A stretch of DNA of 48,559 bases from NCBI GenBank assembly GCA_035552595.1, contig DASZKZ010000030.1, forward strand, positions 1 to 48,559. The letters run 5' to 3'. The translations under genes and the position numbers were made by a program. Positions within the stretch are counted from its first letter, which is position 1; each line of letters starts with the position of its first letter. Shown here in pieces: positions 42,403 to 48,559 of this stretch. This stretch comes from Aeolococcus sp035552595 (GTDB lineage Bacteria > Chloroflexota > Dormibacteria > Aeolococcales > Aeolococcaceae). The notes beneath the pieces were generated by a model. That model saw nothing but the letters and a program-made list of their open reading frames with translations. It was not told the DNA's origin and made no database searches.

Positions 42403-43329
42403 TCACTTGACGGCCCCCGCGAGGACGCCGCGGACGAAGTAGCGCTGGAAGGAGAGGAAGACGATCAGCGGGGGCAGCACCGAGATCATCGCCCCGGTGG
42501 AGATGATCCAGTAGTTGGAGGCGAAGAAGCGCGTCTGGCCGTAGAGGAACAGGGTCAGGGTTTGATGCGGGTTGCTGGCCAGGAAGACCAGCGCCACGAG
42601 CAGGTCGTTCCAGACCCAGATGAACTGGAAGATGGCCAGCGAGGCCGCGGCGGGAAGGCCGAGGGGCAGAACCACGCGACGGAAGAGCTTCCATTCACCG
42701 GCTCCATCGATGCGCCCGGCCTCGAGCAGGTCCTTGGGGATGCCCATGTAAAAGTTCCGCATCAGGAAGATGCCGAAGGGCAGCCCGAAGGCGACGTGGA
42801 AGATGATCACCCCGGGGATGGTTCCGAAGGGGTTGAAACCGGTGACCGAGCCGAATGCCTTGTAGAGCTGCGAGACGGGGATGAGCGCCACCTGGATGGG
42901 AACCACCAGGAGGCCGACGATGAGGAGCAGGACCACGGTGCGGCCGCGCCAGCGACCGAACACCAGCGAGTACGCGGACAGGCTGGCCAGCACCGTCACC
43001 AGGATGGTGGTGGGGATGGTGATCAGCGCGGAGGTGACCAGCGAGTCGAGAAGGCCGCCCGCCGCGAATCCCTGACCGAACAGCGCCTGGTAGTTGGAGA
43101 TGGTGAGCTGGGCGGGGGCCGTCAGCGCCGTCCACCATCCCGATTGGCCGAAGAGGCTCTCGGGACGCAGCGAGATGATCACCAGGCCGATCGTCGGGAC
43201 CAGCCAGAAGATGGCGATGACCGCGAGGACGATGTTGAGCACCGGCCGGCCGCGCCGGATCCACTGGGGGAAGCGGAGGGTGCGCTGCTTCGACGCCGCC
43301 GGGGTCGCCACAGCGGATGCCGTGCTCAT
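42403..43329 (-). CDS. Carbohydrate ABC transporter permease, MalG family
   Basis: 308 residues with six hydrophobic helices (VLNIVLAVIAIFWLVPTIGL first). The EAA loop EAGRIDGAGEWKLFRRVVLP couples to the ATPase; the C-terminus is FQRYFVRGVLAGAVK, typical of MalG-type permeases. ATG 43329 overlaps the stop of the MalF-like permease (ATGA). The first 25 residues are Ala/Thr/Arg-rich and cytoplasmic. The sugar is unknown. Confidence 0.92.
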   Translation of the reverse strand: MSTASAVATPAASKQRTLRFPQWIRRGRPVLNIVLAVIAIFWLVPTIGLVIISLRPESLFGQSGWWTALTAPAQLTISNYQALFGQGFAAGGLLDSLVTSALITIPTTILVTVLASLSAYSLVFGRWRGRTVVLLLIVGLLVVPIQVALIPVSQLYKAFGSVTGFNPFGTIPGVIIFHVAFGLPFGIFLMRNFYMGIPKDLLEAGRIDGAGEWKLFRRVVLPLGLPAAASLAIFQFIWVWNDLLVALVFLASNPHQTLTLFLYGQTRFFASNYWIISTGAMISVLPPLIVFLSFQRYFVRGVLAGAVK

Positions 43330-44816
43330 CCGCGGATCCTCCTGATGTTGAACAGCATGGCCGGCACCACCAGGATGAAGAGGATCACCGCGATGGCGCT
43401 GGCCAGACCTGTGGCCGGCGGCGAGCCGGTGAAGCCGTAGTTGTACATGGCCAGCGCCAGCGTGTTGGCGTCGCCCTGGCTGGAGCCTGGCGCCATGTTG
43501 ATGATGATGTCGAACAGCTTGAGGACGTTGATGAGCATGGTCACGGCCACCACGACCAGGACCGGCGCCAGCATGGGCACGGTGACGCGACGCAGCGTCT
43601 GCCACTCACTGGCGCCGTCGATCTTGGCCGCCTCGAGCACCTCGCGGTTCAGCGCCGCCAGCCCGGCGGCGATGACCACCATGGCGAAGCCGGCCCAGAT
43701 CCAGAGGTAGGCGATGATCATGGCGATGTCGACCAGGGGCACGCTGAGGATGGCCTGAGCGGTCTGGTCGAGACCACTGGTGGGGGTGATCGACTGCGTG
43801 CCCAGGAAGAAGACCCCGGTGAAACCGCTCTTGAAGTTGTTGGCGTCCACCTGCACCCGGTAGTTGCCGCCGCTCACGCCGTCGAAGCGGAACAGGCCGT
43901 CGGCCCCGGTCGTCGTCGTCGCCGCGCTGCTGCCATCGCTGCGCACCAGGGTCATGTGCAGCCCGGGAATGCCGTCCTCATCCGGGAAGACCTGTCCGCG
44001 AGCGGTCGGGTGGGTGGGCGAGAAGTCGCGCCAGGCGAGGCCGGTGACAGCCCCCGGCGCCGGCGAAGGCGTGCCCGCGGGATGGGCGCCGACGAGCGTC
44101 AGCGCCGGCAGGCTGATGCCCACCAATCCCAGCTGTGCCGTGCTCCCCGGCGCAACTGTCGACGAGCTCTCCAGGCTGCCGTTCGGCCCCGGCCGGAGCC
44201 CGGTGCCGGCGAGGCCGGCCACCGTCTGGCCGGCCGCGGTGTTGACCGGGTAGAAGCCCGGCGGATTGATCCAGTTGGCGACGGTCTGGGTGGTGGCATT
44301 GACCAGTCCGATGTGGGGGTCGAGGTCGAAGATGGTCCGCCAGACCAGTCCCGAGGCGGTCGCACTGAAGATGATGGGCATGAAGATGATCGTCTTGAAA
44401 GCGGTGGACCAGCGAATCCGCTCGGTCAGGACCGCGAACACCAGGCCCAGGAAGGTCACCAGGAACGGGAACACCACGAACCAGATCACGTTGTTGCGGA
44501 AGGTGACCAGGATGCTGGCGGTGGAGAAGATCTCCTGGTAGTTGTGCAGCCCGATGTAGCTCGTGCCGGTGGAATCGAAGAGGCTGTTGCGCACCGTGGC
44601 GACGAGCGGGTACACGGTGACCAGGACCAGCCAGATCGCGGCCGGTGCCAGGAAGGCGAGCGAGCCGAGGTGGCTGCGCCAGCCCCCGCCGGGAGCGCCG
44701 CCGGTGGCCGGAAGAAGCTGCGCCGTGGCTCCGGGCTCACCCGTCCCCGCCACGGGCACCGCCACCGAGCCGAGCATGTGGCGGTGCCCGCGGCGGGGAC
44801 GGGGAAGGACGGCCAC
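43326..44816 (-). CDS. Carbohydrate ABC transporter permease, MalF family, with a large extracellular insert
   Basis: 496 residues against ~290-310 for most MalF-like permeases. Helices 1-3 lie at ~52-155 and helices 4-6 at ~362-490, with the EAA loop EAAKIDGASEWQTLRRVTVP at 395-414. Between them, residues ~180-355 form an extracellular insert: a Gly/Thr/Ser/Pro-rich part and then, at ~273-325, GQVFPDEDGIPGLHMTL with TTTGADGLFRFDGVSGGNYR, which resembles Cna-B/SdrD B-type beta-sandwich repeats of surface proteins. E. coli MalF also carries a large external loop, of different sequence. GTG 44816 is the first start; ATG 44777 is an alternative. Confidence 0.88.
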   Translation of the reverse strand: MAVLPRPRRGHRHMLGSVAVPVAGTGEPGATAQLLPATGGAPGGGWRSHLGSLAFLAPAAIWLVLVTVYPLVATVRNSLFDSTGTSYIGLHNYQEIFSTASILVTFRNNVIWFVVFPFLVTFLGLVFAVLTERIRWSTAFKTIIFMPIIFSATASGLVWRTIFDLDPHIGLVNATTQTVANWINPPGFYPVNTAAGQTVAGLAGTGLRPGPNGSLESSSTVAPGSTAQLGLVGISLPALTLVGAHPAGTPSPAPGAVTGLAWRDFSPTHPTARGQVFPDEDGIPGLHMTLVRSDGSSAATTTTGADGLFRFDGVSGGNYRVQVDANNFKSGFTGVFFLGTQSITPTSGLDQTAQAILSVPLVDIAMIIAYLWIWAGFAMVVIAAGLAALNREVLEAAKIDGASEWQTLRRVTVPMLAPVLVVVAVTMLINVLKLFDIIINMAPGSSQGDANTLALAMYNYGFTGSPPATGLASAIAVILFILVVPAMLFNIRRIRG

Positions 44817-44888
44817 GATCAGCCGTTCAACGCCGAACGCACGTTCCCATCAGTCACAGTCACAGCTGTCTGACCATCGGCGGCGCAG

Positions 44889-44918
44889 ATCCTAGTCCCC
44901 AGTCGCGTCGGATGGCAA
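44889..44918 (-). promoter_or_regulatory. Promoter of the permease/ATPase operon (TTGCCA-N18-TAGGAT, minus strand)
   Basis: On the minus strand, TTGCCA (44918-44913) and TAGGAT (44894-44889) are 18 bases apart. Transcription would begin near 44881 and reach GTG 44816 after a leader of about 65 bases. Confidence 0.55.
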
Positions 44919-44924
44919 TCGTTA

Positions 44925-44947
44925 TTGACCTTTGGTGTTGACCTTTG
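44925..44947. repeat. Direct repeat TTGACCTTTG x2 in the divergent sugar-transport promoter region
   Basis: TTGACCTTTG occurs at 44925-44934 and again at 44938-44947, a 13-base period, just upstream of the permease promoter and between the two divergent transcripts. It may be a regulator-binding site, or alternative -35 elements (TTGACC) for the binding-protein gene. Confidence 0.45.
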
Positions 44948-45036
44948 CTCGCGCAGAGGCGGAACATGCGCGGTGCCACGCGTCAGGAGTGCAGCCCGCA
45001 GCGACGGCAGCCGGGCAGATTCGGGAGGTCATCGTG

Positions 45037-46422
45037 ATGAGACAAGCGAGGAAGGCGACCCATGCGGCTCTGGCCGCGTCGGTCGTCCTGATCGCCGCCG
45101 CCTGCGGGTCCACGAACACGCCGAGCTCGTCAGGCTCGTCGAGCTCAGGGTCGCAGGCGAACATCGGTGGCTCCGTCAACCTCTGGGCAGAGTGGACAGC
45201 GGCGGAGCAGCATGACTTCCTGGCCGCCCTGCAGCCGTTCGAGACGCAGACCGGGATCACCGTCAACTACTCCGGCAAGGGCAGCAACATGGATACCGCT
45301 CTGGAGTCGGCTGTCCAGGGTGGTGCGCCACCGGAGGTCGCTCTCGTCCCTGATCCGGGAACGCTGCAGACCCTCGCCAAGGCCGGTTCCATCCAGGACC
45401 TGACCAGCACGATCGGGAGTGCCGGCTCCGACTTCGGCGCGGCGTGGACCCAGCTGGCCACCTACAACGGCAAGACGTACGGCGTCTGGTTCAAGGGCGC
45501 CAACAAAAACACCATCTGGTACAACCCCGCCGAGTTCGCGGCAGCCGGGATCACCTCGCCGCCGACCAGCTGGGAGCAGCTGATCAGCGATGCCGCCCAG
45601 CTCAAGGCGGCGGGCGTCACGCCCGTCTCGCTGTGCACCGACGTGGGCTGGCCTCTCGCCGACTTCTGGCAGAACGTCTACCTCAAGGCCGCCGGCGCCG
45701 ACGCCTACAACAAGCTCTCGACGCACGCCACCAAGTGGACCGACCCCACCGTGACCACGGCGTTCACCACCATGGCCCAGCTCGTCGGCCAGCCCTCGTA
45801 CCTGGCGGGCGGCCTCCAGGGAGCGCTGTCGACCGCGTATCCGGACTGCGTCGACAAGGTCTTTCCCAAGCCACCGGCACAGCCTCAGGCGGCGATGGTC
45901 ATCGAGGCGGACTTCGTGACCTCGGAGATCACATCCAACTCCGCCAACTACACGGCCGGTACCACCGCCTCCGGGGGTGCTGCGTGCACCGCTGACCCCG
46001 CCAAGACACCGTGCTACGACTTCTTCGCCTTCCCGCCGACCTCGGCCGGCGCCTCCAACGCAGGGGCCATCCAGGGCGCGGGCGACGTGGCCATGATGCT
46101 CAAGAGCACGCCCCAATCCAAGGCTCTCGTCAAGTACCTGGCCGGCCCCAACGGCGCCGAGATCTGGGCCCACCTGGGCGGCTTCGCCTCGCCGAGCAAG
46201 GCGGTTCCGTCGAGCGCCTACCCGGACCCGGTCGCCCAGGCTGACGCCAAGGCGCTGGTGAACGCGAGCAGCTTCGTGTTCAGCCTCGACGACCTGCAGG
46301 GCAGCTGGGAGCACAACATGTGGCAGGACCTGATCAACTTCGTCAAGAACCCGAGCAGCGCCAACATCGCGACGGTCGAGGCGACCATGGATCAACAGGC
46401 CACCGCGGCTCTGGGTCATTAG
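45037..46422 (+). CDS. Carbohydrate ABC transporter substrate-binding lipoprotein
   Basis: 461 residues. Lipoprotein signal (ALAASVVLIAAACGSTN, lipobox AAAC), a Ser-rich linker, then a type II sugar-binding fold (SBP_bac_1): VNLWAEWTAAEQHDFLAALQ, GSNMDTALESAVQGGAPPEV, TYNGKTYGVWFKGANKNTIW, MVIEADFVTSEI. Four cysteines in the C-terminal half may pair. ATG 45037 has GGGAGG 9 bases upstream; an in-frame GTG lies at 45034. Transcribed divergently from the two permeases and ATPase with which it must work. A terminator follows at 46446. Confidence 0.9.
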   Translation: MRQARKATHAALAASVVLIAAACGSTNTPSSSGSSSSGSQANIGGSVNLWAEWTAAEQHDFLAALQPFETQTGITVNYSGKGSNMDTALESAVQGGAPPEVALVPDPGTLQTLAKAGSIQDLTSTIGSAGSDFGAAWTQLATYNGKTYGVWFKGANKNTIWYNPAEFAAAGITSPPTSWEQLISDAAQLKAAGVTPVSLCTDVGWPLADFWQNVYLKAAGADAYNKLSTHATKWTDPTVTTAFTTMAQLVGQPSYLAGGLQGALSTAYPDCVDKVFPKPPAQPQAAMVIEADFVTSEITSNSANYTAGTTASGGAACTADPAKTPCYDFFAFPPTSAGASNAGAIQGAGDVAMMLKSTPQSKALVKYLAGPNGAEIWAHLGGFASPSKAVPSSAYPDPVAQADAKALVNASSFVFSLDDLQGSWEHNMWQDLINFVKNPSSANIATVEATMDQQATAALGH

Positions 46423-46445
46423 CCGCGCCTGAGCGACGTGTGCGG

Positions 46446-46476
46446 GGTGCCGAGGGACAGTGGGGTCCTCGGCACC
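46446..46476 (+). terminator. Stem-loop terminator after the sugar-binding protein gene
   Basis: A perfect 10-bp stem (GGTGCCGAGG at 46446-46455 with CCTCGGCACC at 46467-46476) closes an 11-base loop, 24 bases after the stop. The following sequence has only a short TGTTTCC, so termination may be Rho-assisted or partial. Confidence 0.55.
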
Positions 46477-46497
46477 GCCGTGTTTCCTTCGCCTCTC

Positions 46498-46503
46498 TAG
46501 ACT
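46498..46503 (+). promoter_or_regulatory. Candidate -10 box (TAGACT) for the regulator gene and its upstream reading frame
   Basis: TAGACT ends 6 bases before ATG 46510, the start of a 7-codon reading frame, and 26 bases before the regulator ATG at 46530. It lies just after the stem-loop that ends the previous transcript. Confidence 0.5.
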
Positions 46504-46509
46504 TGGGCC

Positions 46510-46533
46510 ATGGAGGACCGTCGGCCACCATGA
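46510..46533 (+). CDS. Seven-codon upstream reading frame (MEDRRPP) coupled to the regulator
   Basis: ATG 46510 follows the -10 box by 6 bases, so it is a plausible leaderless start; it encodes MEDRRPP and its TGA (46531-46533) overlaps the ATG of the regulator at 46530 (ATGA). The consecutive Arg-Arg-Pro-Pro codons are of the kind that can slow ribosomes. The alternative is that GGAGG inside it (46512-46516) serves as a ribosome site 13 bases from the regulator ATG, rather far. Confidence 0.4.
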   Translation: MEDRRPP

Positions 46534-47507
46534 CGGATCTGGCAACGGGCTCAGTCGAGCACGCCGGTCCGCCCCGGGTCGCGCTTCTCGAGTCGTCACA
46601 CGGGTACCGGGCAGCTCTGGCGGCTGTCGCGCAAGACGAGGGCTGGACCGCCACCATGCACGCCAGCTTCCCCGAGCTGCTGGCCGCGGTCGAGACCACC
46701 GGGGTCGAGCTCATCGTGCTGAGCTACAGGGACGTCCCGGCTCCCGATCTGGCGTTCGGCCGGCTGCGGAGCGCGTTCGAAGGACCACTGGTGGTTCTCG
46801 CCGAGGACGGCGCCGAGCTCAAGGCGGCGCTGCGCTCCGGCGCCACCCTGGCGCTGGGCAAGCCATTCGACCCCGAGTACCTGGTCCTGGCCATCGAGGC
46901 TGTGCTGCAACGCTCCATCTCGCTGCGCTCGATGCTCGCTGGGGGCGCCACGGTGGGCGACCTCTGGGTGCGGCTGGCCAACCACACCGTCGAGCGCGCC
47001 GGCCGCCGCCAGGTGCTCGGCCCCGGCGAGTGGCAGCTGTTCGCGTTCCTGCTCGCCAACCCGGGCAGGACCTTCAGCCGCGACGACCTGGCGCGTGGGG
47101 CCTGGGGGGCGGGATACCGCGGCCGGGTGTCGCAGGTCGAGCTCTACATCTCCCGTCTGCGCCGCAAGGTGGAGCTGAATCCCCACAAGCCCGAGGTCAT
47201 CATGACCGTGCGCCGGGAGGGGTATCGGCTGATCGCCTCGGCCGCCGCGCCGTCCCAGGCGCCAGACGCACCCCTGGTGGATGGGGTGGCGTCCGGCGAC
47301 CAGCCGGCCGCGCGCTGGTATCTGACCAGCGCCTACCGGGAGATCATCAACGTCGCGACACGCCTCGTCGAGCACAGTCGTGCCGCGGTGGACGCGGCGG
47401 GAGCCGGTGACCGGCGCGAGATCCGGGTCAACGACCTGCCGCTCATCGAGGTGACCGTGAGCCGCGCCCGGGCACGCCTGCTGCACTGGGAGAAGCCCTC
47501 CCGCTGA
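46530..47507 (+). CDS. OmpR/PhoB-like winged-helix regulator with a degenerate receiver domain
   Basis: 325 residues. Residues ~15-130 have the receiver fold (VALLESSHGYRAALAAVAQD, LIVLSYRDVPAPDL, LGKPFDPEYLVLAIEAVL): the switch Lys is kept, but the acidic pair of the first strand is mostly lost and the phospho-acceptor position of the third strand appears to be Ser/Tyr rather than Asp. Residues ~145-240 are a Trans_reg_C winged helix (LGPGEWQLFAFLLANPGRTF, YISRLRRKVELNPHKPEVIM, VRREGYRLI). About 80 further residues, mostly helical, follow, which is unusual. No histidine kinase is adjacent. Probably a phosphorylation-independent regulator; target unknown. Confidence 0.8.
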   Translation: MTDLATGSVEHAGPPRVALLESSHGYRAALAAVAQDEGWTATMHASFPELLAAVETTGVELIVLSYRDVPAPDLAFGRLRSAFEGPLVVLAEDGAELKAALRSGATLALGKPFDPEYLVLAIEAVLQRSISLRSMLAGGATVGDLWVRLANHTVERAGRRQVLGPGEWQLFAFLLANPGRTFSRDDLARGAWGAGYRGRVSQVELYISRLRRKVELNPHKPEVIMTVRREGYRLIASAAAPSQAPDAPLVDGVASGDQPAARWYLTSAYREIINVATRLVEHSRAAVDAAGAGDRREIRVNDLPLIEVTVSRARARLLHWEKPSR

Positions 47508-47686
47508 CGCGATCGGTTTCTTGCACGAGGAGCCAGGTTGGAGGCGTGGTTGGCGGTGGGTGCGCGAGGGCGGCACCGATCGCCCTACCAGTGTCGACAG
47601 GTCGCCACCACAGCCTTGACTCGTCGCCCACGCGATGGCTCAAGGTGACACTTCGCAGTCAGTCGATCGACTATGGAGGTGGTTCG

Positions 47687-48247
47687 ATGACACTGATCCG
47701 CTGGGCTCCCGACGCGCAGTTCGCCACTCTCGAGGAGGAGGTCGAGCGCATGCTTGCCGGCACCGTCTCGCAAGCGGTGAGAGGCAACTCCCCCGCCGGC
47801 TCGCTGAGCCGGGTTGCACCGATCGACGTGCGCCGGGACGGCAACGCGCTGCACATCGAGGCGGCCGTCCCCGGTTTCTCGCCAGACGAGATCACCATCA
47901 CCGCCGAGCGCGGGCGGCTGGTCATCGACGCGCAGCGCGAGGGCGAGTCCGAGAAGAAGGAGGAGTCGTACATCCGCCGCGAGCGTTTCGCGGGCAGGCT
48001 GTATCGCGAGCTGGCGCTGCCGGACGGTGCCGACGTCGACAACGTCAGTGCCAGCGTCGAGAACGGGATCCTCAAGGTCACCGTGCCTGTTGCCGAGAGC
48101 TCGGAGCCGAAGCGCATTCGGGTGTCGGGTTCCAAGAGGCTGGGTGCCGCGTCGGATGGCGACACCAAGGCCGGCTCCTCCGACAGGTCGACGGCCAAGA
48201 CCAACGGCCGGGTGGCGGCGGAGTCGGGCGCCGGGACGGGACGGTAA
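47687..48247 (+). CDS. Small heat-shock protein, Hsp20/alpha-crystallin family
   Basis: 186 residues. ATP-independent holdase. The alpha-crystallin domain spans residues ~43-140 (PIDVRRDGNALHIEAAVPGF, SPDEITITAERGRLVIDAQR, YRELALPDGADVDNVSASVE, NGILKVTVP). After the domain comes PKRIRVSG, then a 45-residue Ser/Ala/Gly/Asp-rich tail unlike the usual I-x-I ending. ATG 47687 has GGAGG 7 bases upstream. The 179 bases before it contain no gene; only an imperfect CTTGA/TCAAG repeat is seen there. Confidence 0.9.
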   Translation: MTLIRWAPDAQFATLEEEVERMLAGTVSQAVRGNSPAGSLSRVAPIDVRRDGNALHIEAAVPGFSPDEITITAERGRLVIDAQREGESEKKEESYIRRERFAGRLYRELALPDGADVDNVSASVENGILKVTVPVAESSEPKRIRVSGSKRLGAASDGDTKAGSSDRSTAKTNGRVAAESGAGTGR

Positions 48248-48254
48248 TCGGCCG

Positions 48255-48559
48255 ATGACCAGCACAACTGCGTGGGACAAACGCCTGCGCTCCCTGACGC
48301 TGCGCAGCATCAGCCAGAACCAGTCACTGGGAGCGTGCTACTTCCCGTACGAGGTGCTCAGCGCTCCCATGAACCGCCACCTGACGGCCATGCAGTTCAC
48401 CGACCCGGTGGCAGTTCTCGAGGAGCTCGCCAACCGCGGCCGGTGTGTGGTCGCGCTGCCGGATGAGGCCCACCTTGTGCTGTACTTCGTCCAACCGGAC
48501 GAGGGCCGTTCGCGCGTGGTGTGGTACGAGCGCCCCCAGCGGCTCAGCGCCGGCGGGCG
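48255..48559 (+). CDS. Unknown protein, 3' truncated by the window
   Basis: An open frame from ATG 48255 runs to the right edge without a stop (101 codons). It begins MTSTTAWDKRLRSLTLRSIS and continues with a block LTAMQFTDPVAVLEELANRG and a strand-rich part CVVALPDEAHLVLYFVQPDE. I do not recognise the family. It starts 7 bases after the hsp20 stop on the same strand, so it may be co-transcribed. Codon third positions are G/C-rich, as in real genes here. Confidence 0.55.
   Translation, partial: MTSTTAWDKRLRSLTLRSISQNQSLGACYFPYEVLSAPMNRHLTAMQFTDPVAVLEELANRGRCVVALPDEAHLVLYFVQPDEGRSRVVWYERPQRLSAGG

Noticed and set aside
47615..47644. An HspR-type HAIR element before hsp20
   Set aside because: CTTGACT and GCTCAAG are present in inverted orientation but separated by 16 bases rather than the 7 of HAIR; too weak to call.

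Overview
The window is about 70% GC, has no tRNA, rRNA, CRISPR array, insertion sequence or phage gene, and reads as an ordinary chromosomal segment of a free-living, probably monoderm, high-GC bacterium. Pointers to a Chloroflexota/Candidatus Dormibacterota-type or actinobacterial-type host are a Chloroflexus-like malate dehydrogenase, a WS/DGAT wax-ester/triacylglycerol synthase, lipobox-bearing ABC binding proteins, a citramalate synthase at the end of an ilv-leu operon, a PspA fused to a PspAA-like domain, and many TANNNT boxes 6-10 bases before start codons, as in species using leaderless mRNAs. The phylum is inference; no marker gene here settles it.

Layout. 1-5.4 kb: end of an unknown gene, a membrane glycosyltransferase-like protein, mdh, nth, a small unknown protein and a WS/DGAT. 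5.4-10.3 kb (minus): kimA-type potassium transporter, class III aminotransferase, Gfo/Idh/MocA oxidoreductase and a small protein, tightly packed. 10.4-17.9 kb: helical unknown protein, a CBS protein coupled to a CBS/GltD-like/ferredoxin fusion, tadA, a stand-alone 5'-3' exonuclease, an acetyltransferase, greA, a lipoprotein esterase and psiE. 17.86-18.1 kb: what looks like the broken end of a DAHP synthase gene.

18.2-30.1 kb is the branched-chain amino acid block: ilvD alone, then a promoter, a leaderless Ile/Val/Leu-rich leader peptide, a strong intrinsic terminator (together a convincing attenuator), a 63-codon small gene and ilvB-ilvN-ilvC-leuA-leuC-leuD-leuB-cimA, almost all joined by 4-base overlaps. 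cimA makes citramalate from pyruvate, so LeuCDB can serve both leucine and isoleucine synthesis. Neither ilvE nor ilvA is in the window.

30.1-36.6 kb: a GntR/FCD regulator divergent from a Liv-type ABC transporter (binding protein, two permeases, two ATPases) that ends in a fumarylacetoacetate-hydrolase-family enzyme; the shared intergenic region carries a perfect inverted repeat. 36.7-41.2 kb: the least familiar part, two tandem 130-residue paralogues, then three consecutive proteins each made of two YbjQ-like repeats, facing a PspA-PspAA gene. 41.3-46.4 kb: a sugar ABC system (minus-strand ATPase and permeases, divergent binding protein), one permease carrying a large extracellular insert with a Cna-B/SdrD-like segment. 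46.5-48.6 kb: a winged-helix regulator with a degenerate receiver preceded by a 7-codon upstream reading frame, an Hsp20 chaperone, and the start of an unknown gene cut by the window edge.
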